From NCBI GenBank assembly GCA_030674185.1, contig CM060305.1:169022736-169086735 (forward strand): a stretch of 64,000 bases of DNA. Direction: 5' to 3'. Below the pieces are notes generated by a model. It was given only the letters and a program-made list of their open reading frames with translations, did not search any database and was not told the DNA's origin. A program made the translations under genes and the position numbers. Shown one piece after another: positions 29,118 through 40,300 of the stretch. Each line of letters starts with the position of its first letter. Within the stretch, counting starts at the first letter, position 1. The stretch comes from Monoplex corrugatus (Eukaryota; Mollusca; Gastropoda; Littorinimorpha; Ranellidae).

Positions 29118-32100
29118 TAAAGGGGTGTATGTCGCGTTCCAGATCCTCAACTACCGTACAAATGTGATGTGTATGAAATGAATGGTGACAGTGATCTGTG
29201 CAGGAACAGTGTCAGTGTCCAAGAATAACTGAGCATTACTGATGATTACTCGCTGAAGCGATCACCCTTTGATGCAAAACACATCATGTCTTTCAAAAAT
29301 TATTTCAGGTCTTGATTAAGATACACTGACTGTTGCATGTTAGGTAATATTGATGCTTTGGTTGCAACTGAAAGACGCGAGACCCTTGACAGTGAGTTTG
29401 TTACATATGAGAGAGGTTGTTACACGATGATTATCAATTAAAGGTGTAACAGTTTGTGTAAGATTGCTTTGTATATTTTCAAAGTTAATTGTTATGTCTT
29501 TTGCATGGATGTTTGATACAATCGTCTCTGAAAACAACATCAGGGACATTTATGAGCAATTTATGCAAGGCAGTATGATATTCTTGACAAGCACACCTTT
29601 TAGAATTGGTGACCTCTGTACTCTTAGTGTACTGGTGCAGTTTGTCTAAACTGTCTGTCCAGTAAGCGAACATCAGTCATCACTACCAGAAAAAGAGGAT
29701 ATATACATTTGAGAAACTAAAAGACAAATTGGTTAGTATGTCCTGACAGTCTCCGTTTTTTGTTTTGACATTGTGATTTATGTACTTAGGTAGTAGAATT
29801 TTATGATTATGTTATTGATATGCAGATATTTGCATGATTAGATAGTTTATATGCATTTTGAGAAATTTTTTCAGGATTTTTTAAACTTAAGTAAATAGCA
29901 GATTCACAATATTGTATAATTCAAATATTATATGTGAAATCCAAAGCATAGCTGTTTTTTTTTGTTTTTGTTTTAGTGTGATTGTGTTGTTAAGGAAAGG
30001 ATTAACCTTTTAGATATTGTTTTTTTAGATTAGATCTTATTCATTAATGAGATTGTTTTTTTTTTAGATTAGATCTTATTCATTAATTGCAGGTAGATGA
30101 CTAGTGTTCTTAAAATCAGATCTTTATTATTAATGATGGACAGTATCGTCAAGTGAACGAGTTATAAAATGAAACATTCCTATTACATAGACTGTTTCCT
30201 GATTTTGTCATTCAAAACAAGAAAACGATTTACCTGTACAATCCAGTGTTGACACAATAGAAACTGCTAGCTTTTCATCACTTATAAGGACAATGTGTAA
30301 GTGGAATGAATGTTATTCCTTTGTCTTCTCATGTTCAGGACTGTGTCCCATACTGCTCCATTGAAAAGTTCTGATCCAGTGTCTCAGGATTTGTTCATGA
30401 TCTCCAAGGCCTCTGTATTCAATCACATGACAAGAGCATTGCTCAGTAAATATTGGAGGGTTCATATCCAACATTCCTGTTGAACCTTTCCATGATCTCC
30501 AAGACTTGTGGAGTTTTTCTCCTGGTGGCACTATTTCTGTTGCCAAGATCTGAATGTTTTATCACAAGACTGTGCTTTTTGCAATGTTCTGTCATCACTT
30601 CTGAAGATGCCTTGTTGGTGCTCACATATTATTTCATGCTGATGCCAGTTGTTAATTTCACCTGTGTGTCTTTTAGTCTCACTCATTACAGGATGCATAT
30701 AAAGGACTGGTGGTTTTGTTGTTGTTGTTGTTTGTTTGTTTTACTATGAACCTTTTGTGATAGTTTGTGTGTTATTTTATCTGGGATGGACAATGTAAGA
30801 TTCTTGTATATTGAACAGTTTATGGTAAACTTTTTATGGATTTTTCTGAATACATCTTTCAGGTAGGCCTTTCACATGAATTATATTCAGTGGTTGTGGT
30901 ATGATCTTTTCCTCTTCTGTAGGTGGCAGTCGTGTCTGAGAAGGAATGGATTAAGAATTGTTACAATTTTGTAACCACACTGTTTCTTAAGATTTTGGTA
31001 ATGGAAGCTGGCATAATCAGGAGAATATCAGAGCAGCCTTGGAGATCATAAAAAAGAGTTCATCCACAAAAAGAGATGTTGGATGTAAACTTTCGAAGGG
31101 ATGACATGGATGGTTGTTCTGATCGCCTGCGGACAAAGAGCGATGTTCACTCCGCCTGAATAGTGTCTTGATAAGAAACAGGAGACAAATGTTTTCTGCT
31201 GCGTCTGCACTGGATTCTGCAAGTTGTTTTTTCTTACATCTGCTGTGTGTTTTGTTTCACAAGTTTGTGTGTTTTTGTGTCTTGTATGGAGGAAGCAGTC
31301 TCAGTCCCGCAGAACTGGCCATCGTGTTCCATCTAGCGCTTGTTCAGTTTCCATTTACTCATTGTTGAATGTCATGGTGCTATTTGTTTCATTGTGCTTA
31401 ACATTGTTTTAAATTTCCTTGTATGGTCTGTATAATAAGTCATGCTTGGAATGTTTAACATTGTTTTAAATTACCTTGTATGGTCTGTATATTAAGTCAT
31501 ACTTGGAATGTTAACATGACACTTTAATGATTATATTCACAAAATCTATGACTATGCCATCGAGTGCCACGATTTGATACCAGATCAGTGACCTTGACCT
31601 GCTTTCTAAAGGCCGAGGTGAAGGGTCTGTTTGTTTTCCCAAATTGCTCCGAAAGTCAGAAATCGAAATTGGAAATTGATATTATAAGTCACTGTGGAAT
31701 TTTTCTTATAGCGTATAATTCAGTGTAAAATCTTGACTTTGTTGCACCTTCCACCCCCTCCCGTCCCCACCCCATCCCCCAGTAGCTGTTTTTTTTCCAA
31801 AGAAGGAATCTGATAAGATCATGTAACTGGTCAAGGATTTTGAACAAACTCAGTTTTCAGGGATTTTGTAGACATTGGTTAGACATGGGCCTTTTTAGAA
31901 GATGGGCCATATGTTCAAAATCTGTAAACTCAGCTCAGTCCAATGAGGAACTTGAACATAGAAGTAAATCTTCAAAGTATGTAAAAGTTGTGTTGTAAGG
32001 GCAAAGCCTGTCACCAGCATCAAAGTGACTCAAAAACATGTAGTAATGCCCTTTGCATTGTGAGAGTTCTAGTTGCTGTGATGTCCTTTTTCTGTCAAAA

Positions 32101-33101
32101 AGAAGTCATGAAGTCTTCACCTATCATGCTACGTCTTGGAATTTCATTCCAGTTCTTCTGCAGTGTTGGAAAGACGGTTTGATAAACGCGTCCCTATATT
32201 TTCAAGTTTTCTGTCTTAAAACTGTGAGGACTTCTCATGACCATTATTGTGCTATCATATGTATTTTGATCTCTGATCTCACACAGCATCAATACAGTTG
32301 ATTCATGAGATGGTCTACTTAAAACTAACCAAATGAAGTACTTAAGTGTAACTGAAGTCATTTACCTGCATGTGCACTTGGCTGTGAACAAAAACAAACA
32401 GTAACATAATTGGTAGGGTGAGCTTGTTTATGTGATAATTTATTTTCACTCTTGAGTATTCATTCTAAGAATTATTTTTAATTTTAGGGTAGTGTACGTG
32501 CTGTTATGAACTTTTGCTTTTGCCGCAGTTAACTATATCCGCATTGTCAACCATCCTTTTGTTTTCATTTGAAGAGTTTGGTTGTATGTATAATTGTTGA
32601 ATTGTGACAGCATGGCAATACTAAACCATATATACCATACACATGACCTGAATGTGGTTGAAATAAGCTCTAATTACCATAACTTTGAAGGGAAAATACG
32701 GGGTGGGGGAGGGTGCATGCTTCTGTGGGTGTGCTTACAAAGCTCAGTACATGGATTATAACCGCACATGGTTGAAGGTACAGAATAATGATGTTTCCTG
32801 TTTTTGAAAATCATTAGAAGAAAGGAACGAAATAAAAAAGAAAAAAGTTAAGGGCTGCATACTGTGACAAATTCCATAAGCTGTCAGGACAGGACAAAGG
32901 CATTCTCTGGTTCTCTCTTTTTAGGTTTGTCTTGCACAAATATTTTGTTATAACAACATTGCTTTTCTTTCTTTTATTTTTGTTTCATAATTATTTAAAA
33001 CTGGTAATGCAGTATGTTTCAGCTCTGCTCCTTCTCTCTGTTTTTTTTTTTTTTTTGATAAGTTCAGCGCTGTCTTTCTGAGTTTTGTTGTGACCTAGTG
33101 C

Positions 33102-33294
33102 TTAACCCTTTGACTCCTGCACCCTATCAACCAACTGCGAAAACTTAACCCTTTGACTCCCTCACCCTATCCAACGGCTTCCTGCAGAAAGCTTGTGGAT
33201 AGGGTGAGGGAATGAAAGGGTTAAGTTTTTGCTTTGCTAGCATGGTTGACAATGCAGGATGGCGGTGGACAGGGTGCGGGAGTCAAAGGGTTAA
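33102..33294. mobile_element. TTAA-bounded nested hairpin element (best copy)
   Basis: The outer ends are TTAACCCTTTGACTCC and GGAGTCAAAGGGTTAA. Inside is a second hairpin of about 85 bp, again bounded by TTAACCCTTTGACTCC and its complement, centred on the GGCTTCCTGCAGAAAGC turn. The structure is therefore an element within an element of the same family. TTAA flanks and CCC termini suggest a piggyBac-type MITE. Confidence 0.85.
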
Positions 33295-34019
33295 AGTCAA
33301 ATAAACCAATCAGAATAGTTGATAGATCTGTTGATATTGAGGATGAACCTCCATTTTCCAGAGTGACAGCATGTCTTGAGTCAGGCTTATGAAAATGTGT
33401 TTGCACTATGCAGCCATCAGACCACATAGTTAAACATGGGTACCTGACCCTGTTCACAGTTGGGGAAGGTAAACAACAAGGGAGAGAGGAGCAGGATATG
33501 TTTTCAGAAAGATGTCACCGTCATCTTGCTTCTAAACGACCTTGTGATGACCCTTTGGAATAGTTATCTGATTGACCGTTTTTATATATAAACTCATCAC
33601 TGAAAGCAAGTGCATGTTATTCTGATGTACCTGACATGTTAAGTTTAGCTGTACGACTTGTATACAGTATCACTCCTGAATTTTTCCACTGTGTAGCTTA
33701 TGCTTGCGCTGTTCTTGATAAGGACACAGAAATGGATATATATTTATGCGCATCGAAATTGTTGTGAAGATCGAGTGAAAATAGGAGTTGAGCATTATGC
33801 AATTTCACAATCAGTATTGGACATGATTTGTGGATTAAACATGTGTGAACGCTGATCTGCAGTTAAGTCTCATGTTTTATTTGAAAAAAAGGGGAGATTG
33901 TTTTAATCAGCTCTTTTTCAGAAACAACTGGGATTGTAAATGTGTGAGTGATACGACAGTGAGCAAAGTGTATTGAGAATGACATCTCAGTTGTTTGTGG
34001 TGAATTTGTGTCAAGTCTG
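33295..34019. other. Intergenic, no gene seen
   Basis: No coding or structured feature is recognised. Confidence 0.5.
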
Positions 34020-34025
34020 GACTAA

Positions 34026-34095
34026 GGCTGCAAGACTACAGGCATGCCCAAGACTACAGGCATGCCCAAGACTACAGGCATGCCCAAGACTACAG
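34026..34095. repeat. 18 bp tandem repeat, 4 copies
   Basis: GACTACAGGCATGCCCAA repeated, the last copy diverged. GCATGC is palindromic. Confidence 0.88.
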
Positions 34096-34199
34096 CTGCG
34101 CAAGTTTGGCACAGGTCTTCTTGCGAAGGTAATCAACTTTGTACACTGAGATCTGTTGCCTGTGTAGCAGCAGATTTTAACCATGCCTTTGTCATGTTC

Positions 34200-34293
34200 A
34201 GGTGTGTGTGTGTGTGTGTGTGTGTTGTGTGTGTGTGTGTGTGTGTGCGTGTGTGGCGTGTGTGTGTGGTGTTGTGTGTGTGTGTGTGTGTGT
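34200..34293. repeat. (TG)n tract
   Basis: Interrupted TG microsatellite; open frames of Cys-Val repeats are artefacts. Confidence 0.95.
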
Positions 34294-34924
34294 AGGTTAA
34301 GAATAGTTTTAGCCAAGTCCACCCAGCTGTGAATGGGTTCATGGTTAGAGAAAATAAGAGCAGCAACAAGGGAGAGAAGGGCACTGCCCTCATAATGGTG
34401 GTCCTCAAGACCTGGCCAGCTCATGGGGTTATGTGCAGGCTTAAGGCTTGTGCCATGATCATTTTGGATCTTCTCTATCACATGGCTCCGGTGACATTAA
34501 TGCATGTGGAATTCATTCAGAGTATGGACGTCATCTTGAGGAACTGCAACTGGTAGCCCTGTGAAAAGTTGAGGTGTCTGCTACCATATCACCCTTTAAC
34601 CACAAGGTTATGGGGAACTATGACCGTAATGGGAGTTGTCTTTCATCTCACCATTTCATAAGCAAGTTCCCTATTATGATGGGGGTTCTTGTTCTCTCGT
34701 TTCCTGATATGAACCAAAGGAATAGTGAATGGTCATCATATCAGCGTGTTGTCCAATTTTTCATCCATCTTGAGATCTTAAATGACTTTGTACCCATCTG
34801 CATTATGTTGTGTGGTACCATATTTTGTTAGATGGCGCCAGCAGGTCTGATACCTGTGACTTAAACCCTCTAGGTTTTCTATAGGATTACCATGCTCTTA
34901 ATCTGTGGCCAAAACAAAAGCCTC
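34294..34924. other. Intergenic, no gene seen
   Basis: No clear coding feature. It may be further 5' transposon sequence belonging to the LINE end that follows, but I cannot show this. Confidence 0.4.
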
Positions 34925-35410
34925 AATAACGCAGCCCCCGATTACCTGTCAAGCCTACTTGAGATCTGTCTTCCCTCACGTACCCTCCGCTCTGCCTCCG
35001 ATCCTCTGACTTTTCGCTTTCCACACACTAAGCTCAATACCTACGGTCCACGAGCCTTCTCTGTTTCTGGTCCACTCTCCTGGAACAAACTTCCTCTCTC
35101 AGTCCGTCAGCAACCTACTTTTGTCTCCTTCAAGTCCGCTCTCAAAACTCACCTTTTCTCCTCTGCATGAAATCCTGACCTCACTCATCCCCCTCTGTAG
35201 CCTGTCTCCGCTTGGAGTGGAATCACATTGTAATATATATTTGTATATAATATGCTCTCTATAATTTTCCATTGTTTTTATTCTTTTTCCCCATTTATAG
35301 CCATGTGTGAGTGTGTGTGTGCGCGCGTGCGTATGTGTATGTTCAGCGCTTAGATTTGATTTCGATCAAGATTTTGCGCTATATAAATATTGTAATTATT
35401 ATTATTATAA
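34925..35410 (+). pseudogene. LINE 3' end: last codons of reverse transcriptase ORF plus 3' tail
   Basis: 34925-35170 encodes NNAAPDYLSSLLEICLPSRT, then LRSASDPLTFRFPHTKLNTY, then GPRAFSVSGPLSWNKLPLSV and SFKSALKTHLFSSA before a stop. The APxYLSxLL...RTLRSxxD...YGxRAFSVxGPxxWNxLPxSxR...FKxxLKTHLF pattern is the C-terminus of non-LTR retrotransposon polyproteins. The 3' untranslated part carries TTCAGCGCTTAGATTTGATTT and GCGCTATATAAATATTG and ends in (ATT)n. It is 5'-truncated and non-functional. The same tail is at 9569-9876. Confidence 0.9.
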
Positions 35411-36059
35411 AAGAAGAAACCCTGTGAGCTCAGGTTAGGGCTGTAGGTGGCCCTTATCCAGCTGATGGCTCTGTTACAGAGTACATATTTTCTAGGTATA
35501 GCCTTGCCATGTTGTCATGCCCTAAACTGATAGAAACCATCACCATCTGATCCAGTACTATTTGTCTATGCAAGCCTAGCTTAATTCGCTGTTAACCTCC
35601 ATATTTGAAGACCATATATCACTTGTAGCCCACAGGGTTAGAGATGGTTACCTCAGTACAAAATTTCAGGTTGTTGTTATTTTCGTTTAAAGCTCAGCTG
35701 ACTGTAGAGCCATATCAACTGTTTCAAAACATACTCAATACTTCAACAGGATAAAACAGGAAAAGAAAATTAAGAACACATACCAATGCATTCGCACACA
35801 TAATCTATGGAGATGCCCTTGGCGTCCAATTTATCTCACAGGGTATTTAAAAAACATAACTGAATACAAATTTAAACATAACTAAGGACCCTAAAACACA
35901 TACAAATAGGCCTAAATTACCTGAAATTGCTTCCGCATATTGCTTCCTTTATGGAAACCCACCTCTCTTTCCTTAGTTGACAACTACATGAGAGATTCAC
36001 CTCATGGTGATTTTTGCAAGGGTTCTAACTGTAATTGAGAAAAAGTTGATTCTGTGCTA
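35411..36059. other. Intergenic, no gene seen
   Basis: No coding feature is recognised. Confidence 0.5.
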
Positions 36060-36236
36060 GTTAAAGCTGTTATTCAGTGCATCTTTCTTCAGAATTTTCA
36101 AGATGGTGCCTTTTGTCCAGTTGTTTGGTATTTTCTTTCTCTCCCATATAGTTGTGAAGAATGGTTGAAGTATTCTGGCTGCAAGTTCTGGGTCTGTTTT
36201 GAGCAACTTGACACTGAGGTTGTCCTGTCTTGGTTT
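36060..36236 (-). pseudogene. LINE reverse transcriptase fragment, inverted 5' piece
   Basis: The minus strand reads DNLSVKLLKTDPELAARILQ then PFFTTIWERKKIPNNWTKGT and ILKILKKDALN. This is the stretch of a non-LTR reverse transcriptase upstream of motif A: L(K)ADPE...LxPLFxxIWxxxxxPxxWKxGxIVKxPKKGxLxxCxN. It lies head to head with the plus-strand piece that begins with motif A at about 36240. The segment that should lie between them is missing. Confidence 0.82.
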
Positions 36237-36269
36237 TATTTTGAAAGTTTCGTAGACTTCAGTAAGGCA

Positions 36270-36435
36270 TTTGACAGTATCCATAGTCCTTCAGACAGTA
36301 TCCATAGTACTTCAGACAGTATCCATAGTACTTCAGACAGTATCCATAGTCCTTCAGACAGTATCCATAGTCCTTCAGACAGTATCCATAGTACTTCAGA
36401 CAGTATCCATAGTCCTTCAGACAGTATCCACGCAT
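36270..36435. repeat. 21 bp minisatellite inside reverse transcriptase motif A, ~8 copies
   Basis: Unit GACAGTATCCATAGTCCTTCA with a TACTTCA variant. It encodes DSIHS(P/T)S in the LINE frame, so the expansion is in frame with the ancestral AFDSIH codons. It resumes at 36893-37015 on the far side of the inserted element, with the ancestral flank (ACTTCAGTAAGGCGTTTGACAGTATCC) duplicated at 36923. Confidence 0.93.
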
Positions 36436-36439
36436 GCAA

Positions 36440-36468
36440 ACATAGCACACGCACATACACACACACCA

Positions 36469-36539
<71 letters not shown>

Positions 36540-36893
36540 TCTTACAAACACACGCGCACAGCAACGCACACGCACGCACACACACATGTACACACACACG
36601 TACGCAAGCACACACACGCAGCAATATATAAACACAGTATGCCTCTTTATTCATATGAAAAATCTGTTAATCTTTCTTCATTACATAAGTCAGTGTTTAA
36701 ATTTTAATATTCTGTGGTTTCTTTTGTGTCTTCTTACTTGTATAGCTTTAATGTTTGTTGTTATCTTATTGTGTATGTAATTGTGAACATTTTTTTTATC
36801 ACCTTTTGCCTTTCTCGCGAAATGTAAAGCGCTGGTGAGCATGTTTTTATATGGAATATGCGCTATACAAATAAACATTATTATTATTATTAT
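36440..36893 (+). mobile_element. Retroelement tail inserted into the 21 bp array
   Basis: It contains (CA)n and (CT)n at 36466-36615, then an AT-rich stretch. It ends AAAGCGCTGGTGAGCATG...ATGCGCTATACAAATAAACATTATTATTATT at 36826-36893. GCGCTATACAAATAAACATTATT followed by (ATT)n is a typical non-LTR 3' end. The 21 bp array continues on both sides, so the insertion came after the array began. Confidence 0.7.
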
Positions 36894-37384
36894 CCATAGT
36901 ACTTCAGACAGTATCCAGACTTCAGTAAGGCGTTTGACAGTATCCATAGTCCTTCAGACAGTATCCATAGTCCTTCAGACAGTATCCATAGTCCTTCAGA
37001 CAGTATCCATGGTCCTTCACTGTGGAGAGTGCTACTCTCATACAGCATCCCCGATTTTGTAGTCAAAACAACAGAAACATCTATAACAATGCTTGCAGCT
37101 GCATATGCACTGGGGGTGGTGGGCACAGCAATTTGTGTTGGGTTGTCTCCGGTGTTTGAAAAGGCTGCATTCTCTCCCCAATCCTGTTCGCTGTCACTAT
37201 TGACTGGGTTCTTGAGAAAACTAACTGATCTTGATTTTGCTGATGATACAGCGGTCTTATCAGATAATGCCTGGTGCCTCCAAGAGCTTGTAGACATCGT
37301 TACTGAATGAGCTGGAGAGGAGAATTGGGTGGCAAAAAGACATAAGCTGACTGGCGATCACCATCACAGGTCAAAAGAAAATAG

Positions 37385-40300
37385 TTGTTGATGACTGCAT
37401 GTACTTGGGTACTCAATAACTAGGATGATGACATGTACTGGGGTACTCAATAACTAGGATGATGATGACATGTACTTGGGTACTCAATAACTAGGGTGAT
37501 GACATGTACTGGGGTACTCAATAACTAGGATGATGATGACATGTACTTGGGTACTCAATAACTAGGATGATGACATGTACTGGGGTACTCAATAACTAGG
37601 ATGATGATGACATTTACTGGGGTACTCAATAACTAGGGTGATGACGACATGTACTGGGGTACTCAATAACTAGGATGATGATGACATGTACTTGGGTACT
37701 CAATAACTAGGATGATGACATGTACTGGGGTACTCAATAACTAGGATGATGATGACATGTACTTGGGTACTCAATACTAGGATGATGATGACATGTACTT
37801 GGGTACTCAATAACTAGGATTGATAATGAATGATGACATGTACTTGGGTACTCAATAACTAGGGATGATGACATGTACTGGGGTACTCAATAACTAGGAT
37901 GATGATGACATGTACTTGGGTACTCAATAACTAGGATGATGATGACATGTACTTGGGTACTCAATAACTAGGTGATGATGACATGTACTTGGGTACTCAA
38001 TAACTAGGTGATGACATGTCATGGTACTCAATAATAGGAGATATGTACTTGGGTACTCAATAACTAGGATGATGATGACATGTACTGGGTACTCAATAAC
38101 TAGGATGATGATGACATGTACTTGGGTACTCAATAACTAGGATGATGATGACATGTACTTGGGTACTCAATAACTAGGATGATATGACATGTACTTGGGT
38201 ACTCAATAACTAGGATGATGATGACATGTACTTGGGTACTCAATAACTAGGATGATGACATGTACTTGGGTACTCAATAACTAGGTGATGATGACATGTA
38301 TTGGGTACTCAATAACTGGATGTGATGACATGTACTTGGGTACTCAATAACTAGGATGATGATGACATGTACTTGGGTACTCAATAACTAGGATGATGAT
38401 GACATGTACATGGGTACTCAATAACTAGGTGATGATGACATGTACATGGGTACTCAATAACTAGGATGATGATGACATGTACTTGGGTACTCAATAACTA
38501 GGGTGATGATGACCATGTACTTGGGTACTCAATAACTAGGTGATGATGACATGTACTTGGGTACTCAATAACTAGGATGATGACATGTACTATGGGTACT
38601 CAATAACTAGGATGATGATGACATGTACTTGGGTACTCAATAACTAGGATGATGACATGTACTTGGGTACTCAATAACTAGGATGATGACATGTACTTGG
38701 TACTCAATAACTAGGATGATGATGACATGTACTTGGGTACTCAATAACTAGGATGATGATGACATGTACTTGGGTACTCAATAACTAGGATGATAGACAT
38801 GTACTTGGATACTCAATAACTAGGATGATGATGACATGTACATGGGTACTCAATAACTAGGATGATGATGACATGTACTTGGGTACTCAATAACTAGGAT
38901 GATGATGACCATTACTTGGGTACTCAATAACTAGGATGATGAGACATGTACATGGGTACTCAATAACTAGGTATGAGACATGTACTTGGGTACTCAATAA
39001 CTAGGTGATGATGACATGTACTTGGGTACTCAATAACTAGGATGATGATGACATGTACTTGGGTACTCAATAACTAGGATGATATGTACTTGGGTCTCAA
39101 TAACTAGGATGATGATGACATGTACATGGGTACTCAATAACTAGGATGATGATGACATGTCATGGGTACTCAATAACTAGGGATGATGAATGTACATGGG
39201 TACTCAATAACTAGGATGATGATGACTGTATGTACTGGGTACTCAATAACTAGGATGATGACATGTACTTGGGTGCTCAATAACTAGGATGACGATGACA
39301 TGTACTTGGGTACTCAATAACTAGGATATAGACTGATATGTACTTGGGTACTCAATACTAGGATGATGATGACATGTACTGGGTACTCAATAACTAGGAT
39401 GATGATGACATGTACTTGGGTACTCAATAACTAGGATGATGATGACATGTACTTGGGTACTCAATAACTAGGATGATGATGACATGTACTTGGGTACTCA
39501 ATGACTAGGATGATGATGACATGTACTTGGGTACTCAATAACTAGGATGATGATGACATGTACTTGGGTACTCAATAACTAGGATGATGATGACATGTAC
39601 TTGGGTACTCAATAACTAGGATGATGATGACATGTACTTGGGTACTCAATACTAGGATGATGATGACATGTACTTGGGTACTCAATGACTAGGATGATGA
39701 TGACATGTACTTGGGTACTCAATAACTAGGATGATGATGACATGTACTTGGGTACTCAATAACTAGGATGATGATGACATGTACTTGGTACTCAATAACT
39801 AGGATGATGACATGTACTTGGGTACTCAATAACTAGGATGATGATGACTGTACTTGGGTACTCAATAACTAGGATGATGATGACATGTACTTGGGTACTC
39901 AATAACTAGGATGATGATGACATGTACTTGGGTACTCAATAACTAGGATGATTGACATGTACTTGGGTACTCAATAAATAGGATGATGATATGTACTGGG
40001 TACTCAATAACTAGGATGATGATGACATGTACTTGGGTACTCAATAACTAGGATGACGATGACATGTACTTGGGTACTCAATAACTAGGATGAGTGAATG
40101 TACTTGGGTACTCAATAATAGGATATGATGATGTATGTACTTGGGTACTCGATGACTAGGATGATATGTACATGGGTACTCAATAACTAGGATGATGATG
40201 ACATGTACTTGGGTACTCAATAACTAGGATGATGGTGACATGTACTTGGGTACTCAATGACTAGGATAATGATGACTGTATGTACTTGGGTACTCAATCA

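Larger units (their letters stand above)
28313..33101 (+). other. BTAF1 3' untranslated region and downstream sequence
   Basis: AT-rich sequence without recognisable coding exons. The 3' end of the transcript cannot be fixed; ATTAAA occurs at about 29437 and AATAAA at about 32831. Short open frames here lack family similarity and splice context. Confidence 0.5.
36240..37345 (+). pseudogene. LINE reverse transcriptase (motifs A to C), interrupted
   Basis: It begins FVDFSKAFDSIHS, which is reverse transcriptase motif A with its catalytic aspartate. The AFDSIH codons are then expanded in tandem (36270-36435 and 36893-37015). After the expansion it reads LWRVLLSYSIPDFVVKT, then in another frame KGCILSPILFAVTIDWV (with TGA just before it), then LTDLDFADDTAVLS (motif C, here F-A-D-D). 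The frame breaks at about 37150-37215. Another retroelement tail interrupts it at about 36440-36893. It is a dead copy. Confidence 0.85.
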
